Numbered from the stretch's first letter, positions 53,773 to 62,543 are shown. The stretch: 64,000 nucleotides of DNA from JAHDCJ01 sp039028895 (GCA_039028895.1 JBCCHF010000001.1:62001-126000), one strand, 5' to 3'. Notes: a model not told the origin generated them from the letters alone. Program-made: numbers and translations.

Positions 53773-53806
53773 AATAAATTGGACTTGCCATATTTACCAT
53801 CACGGT

Positions 53807-53821
53807 GACGTATGCTACGTC
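53807..53821. repeat. Short inverted repeat GACGTA-TGC-TACGTC
   Basis: This is a perfect 6-bp palindrome with a 3-base centre, between the lipoprotein and AraC genes and about 160 bases upstream of the AraC start. No T-run follows. It could be an operator or chance. Confidence 0.3.
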
Positions 53822-53981
53822 TAACGCCTTTTCCGGATTTGCTACCGACCTTATTCGTATTTTGATCTCGTTCTGGGATATCAATATAGAATATCCGCCT
53901 TTTACAGACCCCACTACTTAAATATCGAATCAATTGTTATAGCAAAGTCTTCTAAAAGGAGCCCCCAGTGATGTAGAACCA

Positions 53982-54902
53982 ATGAAGCATTTCCAAACCA
54001 TATCAGATTACTGTCAGGCCATCAATATTCCGCCACCTAAATTTGAGCATTTCGACATTCGGAGCTTTGAGGAAAATATGCCGACCGTAATTAATCAAAT
54101 GCCGCCGTTTCGGCACGCCTTTTATGCTATTGCTATTAAAATAGGAGGCTTTGGAAAGGCTGTTACCAGCCACTATACCGAATTCCCTGATGGCTCGGTT
54201 ATTTTCTTTAATTCGCCATTCCAAATTATTTCCTGGGATATAGCTCCAGACTGGGAGGGCTTTTATATTATGATGACAAGAGACTTTTTGAGTCATTCCA
54301 CTCTGTTTAATGATCTTTTGGAAAAATTTCCTTTTTTGAACATTGAAGAGGCTATTCCTTTCAGTATTACAAAACCAGAGGCCAGAGAAATTTTAGAAAT
54401 CTTCAAAAAGATCTACAAGGAATATAAAAGCTCAAGTAACGATAAGTTTGACTTTATTAACACCTACGTCCTATTGCTTTTGAATCATGTAAAACGATAT
54501 TTTCATCAACAGGTCCAGCCTAAAGAAGCAGATAAAGCAATAAGATCCGCTAATGTCAAATTGTTAAGCCGATATCAAAAACTCATCGAGCTACACCTAA
54601 GAGAAGACACTCAATGGGATGATAAAAAGAACTTGCACTCACCCTCGTTTTATGCCGAATTATTGAACGTACATCCTAATCATTTGAACTCAATTGTTAA
54701 AGGTATATCCGGCAAAACTGCCTTGCAACTTATCCATAGTCAACTGATCCATCTCGCAAAATCCTATCTGACACAGACCAGCCTTAGCATCAAAGAAATA
54801 GCCTACCAACTTCAGTTTGATGCCCCTAACAACTTCAATAATTTTTTCAAAAAACACACTCAAACTACCCCTGGAGCCTTCAGAAAAAGTGCCCGTCTTT
54901 GA
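53982..54902 (+). CDS. AraC-family transcriptional regulator
   Basis: This 306-residue regulator has a cupin-like ligand or sensor region (about 1-180) of unknown ligand. It is followed by a C-terminal AraC double helix-turn-helix (about 205-303). The second HTH reads LSIKEIAYQLQFDAPNNFNNFFKKHTQTTPGAFRK, the standard AraC signature. It lies 141 bases upstream of a SnoaL-like gene and an alpha/beta hydrolase on the same strand, the probable targets. Confidence 0.9.
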   Translation: MKHFQTISDYCQAINIPPPKFEHFDIRSFEENMPTVINQMPPFRHAFYAIAIKIGGFGKAVTSHYTEFPDGSVIFFNSPFQIISWDIAPDWEGFYIMMTRDFLSHSTLFNDLLEKFPFLNIEEAIPFSITKPEAREILEIFKKIYKEYKSSSNDKFDFINTYVLLLLNHVKRYFHQQVQPKEADKAIRSANVKLLSRYQKLIELHLREDTQWDDKKNLHSPSFYAELLNVHPNHLNSIVKGISGKTALQLIHSQLIHLAKSYLTQTSLSIKEIAYQLQFDAPNNFNNFFKKHTQTTPGAFRKSARL

Positions 54903-54953
54903 AATTTATACTTCTTGATTTGATTTCATAAATAAGTCTGTTTTGATCGCCTG

Positions 54954-54961
54954 TACCTTTG
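54954..54961 (+). promoter_or_regulatory. Candidate -7 element (TACCTTTG) before the SnoaL-like gene
   Basis: TACCTTTG matches TAnnTTTG and lies 22 bases before the ATG at 54984 (signal-peptide remnant) and 82 before the ATG at 55044. It supports transcription starting before the remnant. Confidence 0.4.
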
Positions 54962-54983
54962 GATTAATAAAAATTCAAAGGAA

Positions 54984-55037
54984 ATGAAGCATTTAATATC
55001 CGGGCTGCTTTGCCTGTTAACTTTAAACTTAAATTGA
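54984..55037 (+). pseudogene. Signal-peptide remnant ending at an in-frame TGA
   Basis: ATG at 54984 opens 17 codons, MKHLISGLLCLLTLNLN, a textbook signal peptide, then TGA. The next ATG in the same frame, two codons after the TGA, is the start of the SnoaL-like gene. One base change (for example TGC or TGG to TGA) would split an exported protein in this way. A sequencing error is possible. Confidence 0.5.
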
Positions 55038-55043
55038 CAAGAA

Positions 55044-55511
55044 ATGAATACAATTCAGGAAAGCATTAACACACTTTTTGTTGCTACAGATCAAAATGAT
55101 TGGGAAATCGTTGAGCAATATTTTGCCCATACGGTAACCCTCGATTATTCGTCAATGATCGGCCAACCTGCAGTTACTACCACTCCACAGGAAATCATCA
55201 AAAGCTGGCAATCTATCCTTCCTGGCTTCGATCATACCCACCATCAGGTGAGCAATTTTATGATCAATGAAAAAAATGGGAAAGCAACTGCGTTTTGTTA
55301 TGGAACGGCAAACCACTTTTTAGAAAACGAGAATGGCAACCTGTGGACCGTAGTCGGGTCTTATGATTTTAATCTTGAAAAGAGTGAATCGGGTTGGAAA
55401 ATTTCTAAGATGACATTCAATTTTAAATATCAATCCGGCAACACTGCACTTCCGCAATTAGCCATTAATCGTGTGAAACTCAAATCTGAAAACCAATCAG
55501 CTAACGAGTAA
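55044..55511 (+). CDS. SnoaL/NTF2-like fold protein
   Basis: This 155-residue protein has a cone-shaped SnoaL-like fold: helix TIQESINTLFVATDQNDWEIVEQYFA, strand VTLDYSSMIG, WQSILPGFDHTHHQVSNF, and ATAFCYGTANHF. The family includes isomerases, dehydratases and binding proteins. As annotated from ATG 55044 it is cytoplasmic, but a signal peptide is encoded in frame just upstream and is cut off by TGA at 55035-55037. It lies between the AraC regulator and the alpha/beta hydrolase lipoprotein. Confidence 0.82.
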   Translation: MNTIQESINTLFVATDQNDWEIVEQYFAHTVTLDYSSMIGQPAVTTTPQEIIKSWQSILPGFDHTHHQVSNFMINEKNGKATAFCYGTANHFLENENGNLWTVVGSYDFNLEKSESGWKISKMTFNFKYQSGNTALPQLAINRVKLKSENQSANE

Positions 55512-55562
55512 AAAAACAAAACTCGCAGTTTTGAACTCATTCAAAAAATAAAACAAACCATC

Positions 55563-56588
55563 ATGAAAAAGATATTTTTTGCAATAACTGGTTTGGCATT
55601 AATGCTAGGCTGTAATACAAACCCCACAAATAACAACTCAATCGAATCAACTGAGCTCACCATCTCAACAGAAGTAACCATGAAGAAAGTAACTATCAAA
55701 AGTGAAGGTTTGAATCTCGTCGGTAACCTATTTTACCCAACCGATTATGAGCAAAACAAATCTTATCCGGCAGTGATCGTTTCAGGGAGTTGGACGACGG
55801 TAAAAGAGCAAATGGCTGGACTATATGCAGAGAAACTAGCAGACAAAGGTCTAATCGCATTGGCTTTTGATTTCAGAAATTTTGGGGAAAGCGAAGGAGA
55901 ACCTCGATTTTATGAAAGTCCCGATATGAAGAAGGAAGACATCAAAAACGTCATTACTTTTCTCCAAGGCCAGGAAGGTGTAGATTCTGAAAAAATTGGC
56001 GCCTTTGGCATATGCGCCGGTGCAATGTACACGGTTATGGCCGCTTCAGAAGACAAAAGAGTCAAATCCGTAGTAACTGCCGCCTCCTGGTTGCACGATG
56101 CAGAAGCGGTGAAGTTGTTTTATGGCGGAGATGCTGGCGTCAAGTCAAAGATCCAGGCAGCCCAAAGTGCCAAGGCTAATTATGCTGAAAATGGTGTGGC
56201 AGAATATATCCCTACTATTTCGACTGAAGAGGAAAGTGCAGCCATGTTTGGCCCTTACGATTACTACCTGAATCCTGAAAGAGGAGCCATCAAGCAATGG
56301 AGTGCCGATAAGTTTGCTGTTATGTCATGGGAAGATTGGCTGACAACTGACCCAATGCCATCAGCCAAAAATCTGACTTGCCCAACTTTGATGATCCATT
56401 CTGATGGAGCGGTTTTACCTGAGTACACTAAAAACTATTTTAACGATATCGCCAGTGCCGATAAAAAGTTACACTGGATGTCAACTGAATTGGAACCACC
56501 ATTTCATCAATTCAACTATTACGACCAGGAGGCTGAAGTGAATGAAGTCATTGAGATGGCCTCAGATTGGTTTGCTAAGAAAATGTAA
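55563..56588 (+). CDS. Alpha/beta hydrolase lipoprotein
   Basis: This 341-residue exported hydrolase has a lipobox Cys in LMLGCNTN. Its nucleophile elbow reads GAFGICAGAMY, where the usual Ser is Cys (G-I-C-A-G), as in dienelactone-hydrolase-like enzymes. A catalytic Asp is probable in MIHSDGAVLP and His in EPPFHQFNYY. The DUF1749/dienelactone hydrolase-type layout fits KGLIALAFDFRNFGESEG. The substrate is unknown. It lies 51 bases after the SnoaL-like gene, so the two probably form an AraC-controlled operon. A terminator follows. Confidence 0.82.
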   Translation: MKKIFFAITGLALMLGCNTNPTNNNSIESTELTISTEVTMKKVTIKSEGLNLVGNLFYPTDYEQNKSYPAVIVSGSWTTVKEQMAGLYAEKLADKGLIALAFDFRNFGESEGEPRFYESPDMKKEDIKNVITFLQGQEGVDSEKIGAFGICAGAMYTVMAASEDKRVKSVVTAASWLHDAEAVKLFYGGDAGVKSKIQAAQSAKANYAENGVAEYIPTISTEEESAAMFGPYDYYLNPERGAIKQWSADKFAVMSWEDWLTTDPMPSAKNLTCPTLMIHSDGAVLPEYTKNYFNDIASADKKLHWMSTELEPPFHQFNYYDQEAEVNEVIEMASDWFAKKM

Positions 56589-56610
56589 ATGCCTTATCCG
56601 GTATAACCTC

Positions 56611-56648
56611 AAAGTGGAATTAGCTCAGGCTTGTTCCACTTTTTTTTG
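56611..56648 (+). terminator. Rho-independent terminator of the hydrolase operon
   Basis: AAAGTGGAA and TTCCACTTT form a 9-bp stem with a 14-base loop, with a total of eight Ts at the 3' side. It lies 22 bases after the hydrolase stop and just before the stop of the convergent deacetylase gene. Confidence 0.8.
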
Positions 56649-56649
56649 A

Positions 56650-57678
56650 TTATCGGGATATTCGAGCTTTTCCAAAAACGGCTTTAACCAAGTAATACAG
56701 ATACGCTCCTTTAATCATTTGGCGTCCGGCAAGTGATGTACCTTCCATCGGAAATCGATGAATATGCCGCCCGGCAAATTCAGGCTTTTTCAAACCTGCA
56801 GTCCCAAAACTTAGTTCCAGTCCCAGTTCTCCATACGCACTTTCAAAAAAGGACGCCCCTACCCCATCATCTGTAAATGGAAACGCAAAAGCTTTTTCTG
56901 AGGTAAAGGCCTGTTGCTCGAGCCAGGCAAGACTTTCGGCAATCTGCGACAAGCCGTCCGCTTCGGTTAATCCGCTAAACAATGGGTGGTCGACACTGTG
57001 AGAAGCAAAAGAAAAAAAGCCTGTATCTGTCAGTTTTGAAATTTGGGCAGTCGTTAAATATGGCTTGGAATTCTGGAGGAATTTTTCAAAATCCAATTGA
57101 CCGACTTCGGCTAACTGGTCCAAGACTGGTTGATCTGCATAAGTCAGTTTAAGTATTTCGGCTTTGAGGCTGCTTTTGTCTGGTTTCGTCTTCAGCATTC
57201 TGGCGAAAGCCAAACAAATATCCTTATCGGAATGCTGAAGGCGGTCAATGAGCAGACTGGCTTTATACCGAAACATTAAGGCTATATTATCTACAAATGC
57301 AGAATTTAAAAAAACCGTTGCCGGGATTTGCCGTTCTGTCAATATCGGGGCAATAACCTTGTATACTTCTACGAGTCCGTCGTCAAAGGACAGGAAAAAA
57401 TGAGGTTCTTTTAACGCCTTTGCTCCGTTGACAACGTTTACAAGGCCTGAATAATCCAAGGGTTGAAAATTGCTGGTCAAGAAATCGAGATCAGCAATGA
57501 AAGCAGCCACAGACCTTTTCTGATAAAGATGGTCAATATGCGGTAGAGGGTCGTTAGAAATGGTGTGATAAAACGGGCAGAAAAGTGGTTGACCGCTTAT
57601 CATCAAAAGCGACTTAAGGGGTACGAGCCTGGAAAATTGCTGTAAGGAATTTACAACTGTAGACTTTAACTGGCTCAT
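56650..57678 (-). CDS. NodB-type polysaccharide deacetylase
   Basis: This 342-residue protein has a CE4/NodB fold: the Asp-Asp pair in FFLSFDDGLVE, PATVFLNSAFVDN, and the metal-binding SHSVDHP. Members remove acetyl groups from GlcNAc-containing polymers or xylans. No signal peptide is evident, though the N terminus (LVPLKSLLMISGQ) is mildly hydrophobic, so it may act at the inner membrane on a capsule or cell-wall precursor. It follows the XRE regulator gene with one base between them and is translationally coupled. Confidence 0.86.
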   Translation of the reverse strand: MSQLKSTVVNSLQQFSRLVPLKSLLMISGQPLFCPFYHTISNDPLPHIDHLYQKRSVAAFIADLDFLTSNFQPLDYSGLVNVVNGAKALKEPHFFLSFDDGLVEVYKVIAPILTERQIPATVFLNSAFVDNIALMFRYKASLLIDRLQHSDKDICLAFARMLKTKPDKSSLKAEILKLTYADQPVLDQLAEVGQLDFEKFLQNSKPYLTTAQISKLTDTGFFSFASHSVDHPLFSGLTEADGLSQIAESLAWLEQQAFTSEKAFAFPFTDDGVGASFFESAYGELGLELSFGTAGLKKPEFAGRHIHRFPMEGTSLAGRQMIKGAYLYYLVKAVFGKARISR

Positions 57679-57679
57679 G

Positions 57680-59179
57680 CTAGTTGGCAGCTATTTTTTT
57701 GCTCAACATTTCAAGTTCTGCCTGTAGCGTACGCTTTTCTGATTTTTGCTCAACAATCGATCTTGGCGCTACCCTGTCATCACAGTTTTCCAAGGCACAT
57801 CTTTGGCAGGTGTTGTTGACTTCATGCATTGGTATATTTGGATCACCCCAGAAGTGCACCTTTGATTTCACTTGTTCGTCTATCAAAATACCGAGCGTCA
57901 GGCTGATATTGGTCTCGGGAGTTGGATAGCCGGGTCGAGCCAGAGAAAAACAGAGATACTCATCATTTGTACCAATAAACTTCGAGCGCTGAACGCCAAC
58001 AATAGGGCCTGTATATTGTCCTGACTCCTGAATTTGATGGAGCTCTTTCAGGAGTCGTATCGTGATCCATCTTCGACAATAGTGTTCCTGGAGACCATTT
58101 CCATGTGGATGGTGAGCTCCCTGGAGGTGTAGCTCTTTAGTAAGATCGAAATGATCAACTCCAGGTTGATTTTTAAACCGCAAAAAGAATAGTTGATGGA
58201 GATTAAAAAACCGCGGTAAGAGATTCGTTAACCTTGACAAAAACATCTCTGGTGATGCTTTGTAATGGTGCATGATATTAACAAAAGCAACCGGATCCCA
58301 TTTTTTTTTGGAAAAGAAAGAACTCAGATCAGAGATTAACCTTTCCTGGTTGACAATCAAAGCCCCTGCAAAATATCCGGCCTTGAAATTGGTCAATACC
58401 TTTTCAAAGGAATTACCATCAAGTAAGGTAGAAGTGGCAGGTCGATCCTTGATCTTTAAAACGTTAAATCCTATTTCTTTAGCCAACAAGAAAATCTCTT
58501 GTGACTCTGTCAACCCTTGATTGATCAATAATCGCTTTTTTTCCTTTACGAACACTGATCTCAGGCTTTTCAGTTTTGGGTAAGTAGCTAATGATTCCCT
58601 GTCAATCTTGTACCCAAATGCTTGCTTCAAGACGTTGCTAAGTGTAAAAACGGTCGTGTTCTTTTCCAGCAATTTATGTTCTTCCACAAATTTATCGACC
58701 GCATTTTCGATCTCCTCGAAATAATTCTGGTGCAGTTCCTGGTAGGATCTGAGAGACGAGAAATAAAAGTTTTCTTCTTGTAAGGCATAATTCCTGGCCA
58801 TTTCTGTTAGGGTAGAAATAAACGCCCCCACTTCTGCCGGCGAGTTAGCGATGATCTCGATTACTTTTCCTGCTTCAATACCAAAAAGGTCGAGGGGAAG
58901 GTCGTTCAGAAAACGGGATTCGAGGAGATCGGAAACAGGCTGCAACCTGGCGGGCAGTTTGGTAGAGACCAATTCGTCAAAATCCACATCCAGGGCATCG
59001 GCAAGGGCGTGAATCTTGTCAGCCTTAGGATATTTCTTCCCTTTTTCAATTTCATTAAGGTAAGAAACCGATACGCCGGTGGCTGCTGAAAGGTCTGAAA
59101 ATGATAATTGTTTGGCTTGCCGCAATTGCTTCACTTTCAATCCAAAAACCAACCTGGTATTGTCTCGATTCATCCCCAT
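57680..59179 (-). CDS. XRE-family regulator with degenerate ImmA/IrrE-like domain
   Basis: This 499-residue transcription regulator has an N-terminal helix-turn-helix (residues 12-68; LSAATGVSVSYLNEIEKGKKYP). A large region of the ScfR/RamB type (DUF2083-like) follows, with a C-terminal CQRCALENCDDRVAP Cys motif (near 460-475). Where active ImmA proteases have AHELGHLL, this protein reads AKEIGFNV (233-240), so both zinc His are lost. It should not be a working peptidase. Relatives respond to acyl-CoA or short-chain fatty acids. An ATG two codons downstream is an alternative start. Confidence 0.82.
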   Translation of the reverse strand: MGMNRDNTRLVFGLKVKQLRQAKQLSFSDLSAATGVSVSYLNEIEKGKKYPKADKIHALADALDVDFDELVSTKLPARLQPVSDLLESRFLNDLPLDLFGIEAGKVIEIIANSPAEVGAFISTLTEMARNYALQEENFYFSSLRSYQELHQNYFEEIENAVDKFVEEHKLLEKNTTVFTLSNVLKQAFGYKIDRESLATYPKLKSLRSVFVKEKKRLLINQGLTESQEIFLLAKEIGFNVLKIKDRPATSTLLDGNSFEKVLTNFKAGYFAGALIVNQERLISDLSSFFSKKKWDPVAFVNIMHHYKASPEMFLSRLTNLLPRFFNLHQLFFLRFKNQPGVDHFDLTKELHLQGAHHPHGNGLQEHYCRRWITIRLLKELHQIQESGQYTGPIVGVQRSKFIGTNDEYLCFSLARPGYPTPETNISLTLGILIDEQVKSKVHFWGDPNIPMHEVNNTCQRCALENCDDRVAPRSIVEQKSEKRTLQAELEMLSKKIAAN

Positions 59180-59262
59180 TGAACGAAATTACTTATTTTT
59201 TTTTGATTTCGTTTTAACGCTTTCTTATATCAAATGCCTTTAGTTTTCCAGCTTTTCCTTCT

Positions 59263-59270
59263 TACTTTTG
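59263..59270 (+). promoter_or_regulatory. Candidate -7 element (TACTTTTG) abutting the MutS-like gene
   Basis: TACTTTTG is followed by CAGG and then the ATG at 59275. It matches TAnnTTTG and, if used, gives a leaderless or nearly leaderless mRNA. No exact -33. Confidence 0.4.
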
Positions 59271-59274
59271 CAGG

Positions 59275-61062
59275 ATGCAACCAAAGAAAATTTATCATGA
59301 ACGGTCAGGGAAATTCGAGGTAAAGGCTAATGCGCTGCATAGTCGGTATAATCGGTATTCCATGGTGAGACTTATCACTTTTATTGCCGGTGCTGGTATT
59401 ACGATATTACTCTACTCGTTCAATCCTTGGGTGATGCTTGGATTTATTATCCTTTTCTTAATTGGATTTGTCCGATTTGTTAAGTGGCACCAGGCTATTC
59501 AACAAGAAAAGGAACATACGCTGGCCCTTGTTAAGATAAATGAAAACGAAATCAAATCCCTTGACGGGAATCCAGAAGCCTTCGAAAACGGCAAGGAATT
59601 TATCAACCCCTCTCATCCATATAGCGTAGATCTTGATATTTTTGGGTCATTCTCGCTTTTTCACTTTGTTAACCGCACTACTACCTCCATCGGCAAGGTC
59701 AGGCTGGCTGGCTTATTGACTAGTCCTGTAGATCGGGAAACCATCCTCGGTCGCCAAGCAGCTTTTCGCGAATTAGCTGCCAGGCTGGATTGGCGGCAGG
59801 ACTTCCAGGCAATCGGCTCGAAGACCAAAGACCAGCTAAGGGATGTTGAAAACTTACGGGCCTGGCTCAACGATGATTACCTGATCCTCAATAACAGGAG
59901 ATTAAAAGCCGCTCTCGTCTGGGTGCCAATTGTAATGACTATTGCCATTGGTTTGGCAGTTTTTGGTTTACCGATTTCTGCTTTGATCCTTTTTCTTTTG
60001 ATTCCTGCTTATTTCCTGAAAAACACATTGGAAGCCGTTAATCAAATCCACGAAAAAACGGGTAAGGCTGAAAAAGTACTGAAGCATTATACACGGCTAA
60101 TCCGACAAATTGAAGATGAGTCATTTGATGCTTCAGTCATCAAAGATCTAAAGGTGCGGTTAATACACGAAGGTAAACCAGTGTCTCAGCTGATGAAAAG
60201 ATTATCGAGGATCATCAGTCAGTTGAACGTTCGCTATAATGCTTTTGCTATCGTGCTTAACCTTCTGTTTCTCTGGGATCTGCGGTATGTCTTACAGCTT
60301 GAAAAGTGGAAAGCAGAGATGAAAGATCATTTGCCCGGCTGGTTTGATGTTTTGGCAGAGTTTGATGCCTTTATCAGTATGTCGACCCTGGTTTATAACA
60401 AGCCGGACTGGGTACTGCCTGAAATCACTGAATCCAAATCAGCTTTTTATGCTGGTGGAGGCATTGGCCATCCGTTATTAGCAGGCGATGTCAGGGTTAC
60501 CAATGATCTTGACATTCCCGGAAAGGGACATATGAAACTGATCACAGGCTCAAATATGGCTGGTAAAAGTACTTTCCTGCGGAGTATCGGTTTGAGTATT
60601 GCCATGGCGATGATCGGTTCGCCGGTTTGTGCCAGGTCGCTCAGGGTTTCACCAATGTCGGTTTATTCGAGTATGCGTACTCAGGATGATCTACACGAAA
60701 GCACTTCATCTTTTTATGCTGAACTTAAGCGGCTAAAATTCATTCTCGAGGCAGTTGAGCGCGGCGAGCCGGTATTCTTTCTTTTGGATGAAATTCTTAA
60801 AGGAACGAATTCTCATGACAGGCATTCTGGTGCCAAGGCTTTGATCCTCCAACTCATTCGTCGTAAAGGTAATGGCCTGATCGCCACACACGATCTTGAG
60901 CTGGGTTACCTGGAGCAGGAATACTCCGAAAATATCGAAAACCTATGCTTCGAAGTAGAAGTAGAAGGCGAAGAACTCCACTTTGATTACAAGATCAAAA
61001 ATGGCTTGAGCCAAAGCCTGAATGCTACTATCTTAATGAAACGTATGGGAATTGAGGTATAA
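59275..61062 (+). CDS. MutS-like ATPase with N-terminal membrane segments
   Basis: This 595-residue protein pairs two early hydrophobic segments (about 30-47, 50-66) and two central ones (about 210-245) with a MutS core (domain III-like helices) and a domain V ATPase. Walker A is GSNMAGKST near residue 420, Walker B FFLLDEILKGTNSHDRHSG, with ATHDLEL after it. There is no domain I mismatch-recognition region and no Smr domain. It belongs to the MutS-related group of Bacteroidota. A membrane-tethered DNA role is inferred. Confidence 0.86.
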   Translation: MQPKKIYHERSGKFEVKANALHSRYNRYSMVRLITFIAGAGITILLYSFNPWVMLGFIILFLIGFVRFVKWHQAIQQEKEHTLALVKINENEIKSLDGNPEAFENGKEFINPSHPYSVDLDIFGSFSLFHFVNRTTTSIGKVRLAGLLTSPVDRETILGRQAAFRELAARLDWRQDFQAIGSKTKDQLRDVENLRAWLNDDYLILNNRRLKAALVWVPIVMTIAIGLAVFGLPISALILFLLIPAYFLKNTLEAVNQIHEKTGKAEKVLKHYTRLIRQIEDESFDASVIKDLKVRLIHEGKPVSQLMKRLSRIISQLNVRYNAFAIVLNLLFLWDLRYVLQLEKWKAEMKDHLPGWFDVLAEFDAFISMSTLVYNKPDWVLPEITESKSAFYAGGGIGHPLLAGDVRVTNDLDIPGKGHMKLITGSNMAGKSTFLRSIGLSIAMAMIGSPVCARSLRVSPMSVYSSMRTQDDLHESTSSFYAELKRLKFILEAVERGEPVFFLLDEILKGTNSHDRHSGAKALILQLIRRKGNGLIATHDLELGYLEQEYSENIENLCFEVEVEGEELHFDYKIKNGLSQSLNATILMKRMGIEV

Positions 61063-61098
61063 AAAAGCTCCTTTTTTTTATGTAAAAAGGAGCTTTTA
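61063..61098 (+). terminator. Terminator after the MutS-like gene
   Basis: AAAAGCTCCTTTTT pairs with AAAAAGGAGCTTTT (14 bp) around a 7-base loop. The T-run is part of the 3' arm. It begins right after the stop codon. Confidence 0.7.
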
Positions 61099-61194
61099 GC
61101 TTGTCAATTACATTCAATTCTTCTACATCGGCTGAACATGGAAGTCCAGGGATTATTGTGAAAAGAAATTGATATTTTTCATTGTTGTTTAGTG

Positions 61195-62112
61195 TTAGAA
61201 GTATTGAATTAATTGAATTGAAATTTGATTTTTAAAAGCGGGGATGTCTTCATTGACTTTCGTCAAAATCGGGTAATGAAATCCTGCTTCCACAACCGAA
61301 CGCTTAAAACCCATTCTCATTCCAGCAGATAACATATGCTGCATTTCAGTAGAGTTATTCTTGATCAAAGCATTTTCGGGTTCCTGACTCCAGTTTCGTT
61401 GCGATTGCAAGGTCGCATATGTCATAACCATCAGTTTCCCCATTTTCATGGAATAGTGAACAGTGGCATTCCAGTCAAGGGTATTCATAGAATAATTGAT
61501 CGCGTTTCCTTTTGTATTATGTCTGAATGCCATTTTGGTCTCAAGTCCTAGGTTATTTATCTGGAATCTTTGTACAAAGTCTACTACAAAATCAACTGAT
61601 CCGCTACTAATAATAAAACTGTAATCAGTATTTAGCTGCGAGGAAACCAATGCGGAAGTACCGGTTGGTAATTCGAGTCCTGCACCTGTTCTGGCAAAAT
61701 AGGCGATTGCTTTACTGCAGGAATCATCAGGTTCAAACAGGTTATAATTGACCTTTAAGAGCAAGTCTCCTAATCCCTTTTTCGAATTAGTCTGTTCATT
61801 TATCTTTAATCGATCTGAAATGAACGGAATACTCGCCTCGATCAACCATTTATTTTTCAGTTTAAACCCTGTATTAAGGCGAACCTTACTCAAGACTTCT
61901 TTTCGCGGGAATGTCATCCTGGCAGAACCATCATCATGATAAATTACAATATCGCTATGCTGGTAAGTAGAGGTTGTCCAACTCAAGCCTATAAAATGCT
62001 TGTCATGAATGGAAACACCCGTCCATACTGAAGAGCCGATACCCGGTCCGTCATGGGCTGCCAAATAACTTGCCACAAGAAGCAGGAAGAAGGTTCCTAT
62101 TCTTGCTTTCAT
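61195..62112 (-). CDS. Predicted outer-membrane beta-barrel protein
   Basis: This 305-residue protein has a signal peptide (about 1-19, SYLAAHD). A beta-rich body of alternating strands follows, with segments like GLGDLLLKVNYNLF, and the chain ends in Phe (IQLIQYF), a barrel-assembly signal. The pattern resembles the MetA-pathway/transporter barrel family, but I cannot name it firmly. A His/Asp-rich N-terminal part (AHDGPGIG, HSDIVIYHDDG) might bind metal. It lies 57 bases downstream of the small Cys-motif gene on the same strand. Confidence 0.65.
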   Translation of the reverse strand: MKARIGTFFLLLVASYLAAHDGPGIGSSVWTGVSIHDKHFIGLSWTTSTYQHSDIVIYHDDGSARMTFPRKEVLSKVRLNTGFKLKNKWLIEASIPFISDRLKINEQTNSKKGLGDLLLKVNYNLFEPDDSCSKAIAYFARTGAGLELPTGTSALVSSQLNTDYSFIISSGSVDFVVDFVQRFQINNLGLETKMAFRHNTKGNAINYSMNTLDWNATVHYSMKMGKLMVMTYATLQSQRNWSQEPENALIKNNSTEMQHMLSAGMRMGFKRSVVEAGFHYPILTKVNEDIPAFKNQISIQLIQYF

Positions 62113-62169
62113 TATTTAAGATTTGAATAAGAAATTACTTTTTTGAAATTGCCTGGTCAGGCTTTAATT

Positions 62170-62538
62170 TTATGACAAATCAGGCGGATGGAATACGGGT
62201 TTTTGAAATTCGCTGTCAATGAGCGAATAACGAGTAATCAAAGGGGGCAAAATATAAAGGTCATTAATAAAGGTTGTCCAATTAATATCCACAAAAAGCT
62301 TAATCTCCAGCTTTTCAACTACTGGAAAGTCTCGTCCCTGGTTTTCTTCATTAAATTTTTTAATCTGGTCGGCGAGAAAACATTTTCCATCACACGCCAA
62401 TTCAGGCTTTTCTTTATTGATACAAAGGAATTCAGTGATGTAGTCTTTGTTCACCAGGTAGTGCATATACACCAAAAACTGCTGTGAACTTGAAATCACG
62501 AACAGGAACAACAGAAATATGGCACTGTACACCTTCAT
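62170..62538 (-). CDS. Small membrane-anchored protein with C-(N)-CxGKC motif
   Basis: This 122-residue protein (start MKVYSAI) has a signal or anchor segment (1-22) and a conserved-looking core: YLVNKDYITEFLCINKEKPELACDGKCFLADQI. Three cysteines in C-x11-C-x3-C spacing, with GKC, suggest metal or redox binding. I recall similar short proteins in Flavobacteria and Cytophagia (LHCNGKC) without known function. The 14 upstream codons overlap the uvrC end and are not used. A TAATTTTG element lies 5 bases before the ATG. It sits between uvrC and the barrel protein. Confidence 0.65.
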   Translation of the reverse strand: MKVYSAIFLLFLFVISSSQQFLVYMHYLVNKDYITEFLCINKEKPELACDGKCFLADQIKKFNEENQGRDFPVVEKLEIKLFVDINWTTFINDLYILPPLITRYSLIDSEFQKPVFHPPDLS

Positions 62539-62543
62539 TCCTG

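Noticed and set aside
55035..55037. TGA as selenocysteine codon
   Set aside because: No SECIS-like hairpin was evident just after it, and SnoaL-like proteins are not known selenoproteins; a nonsense change is more likely.
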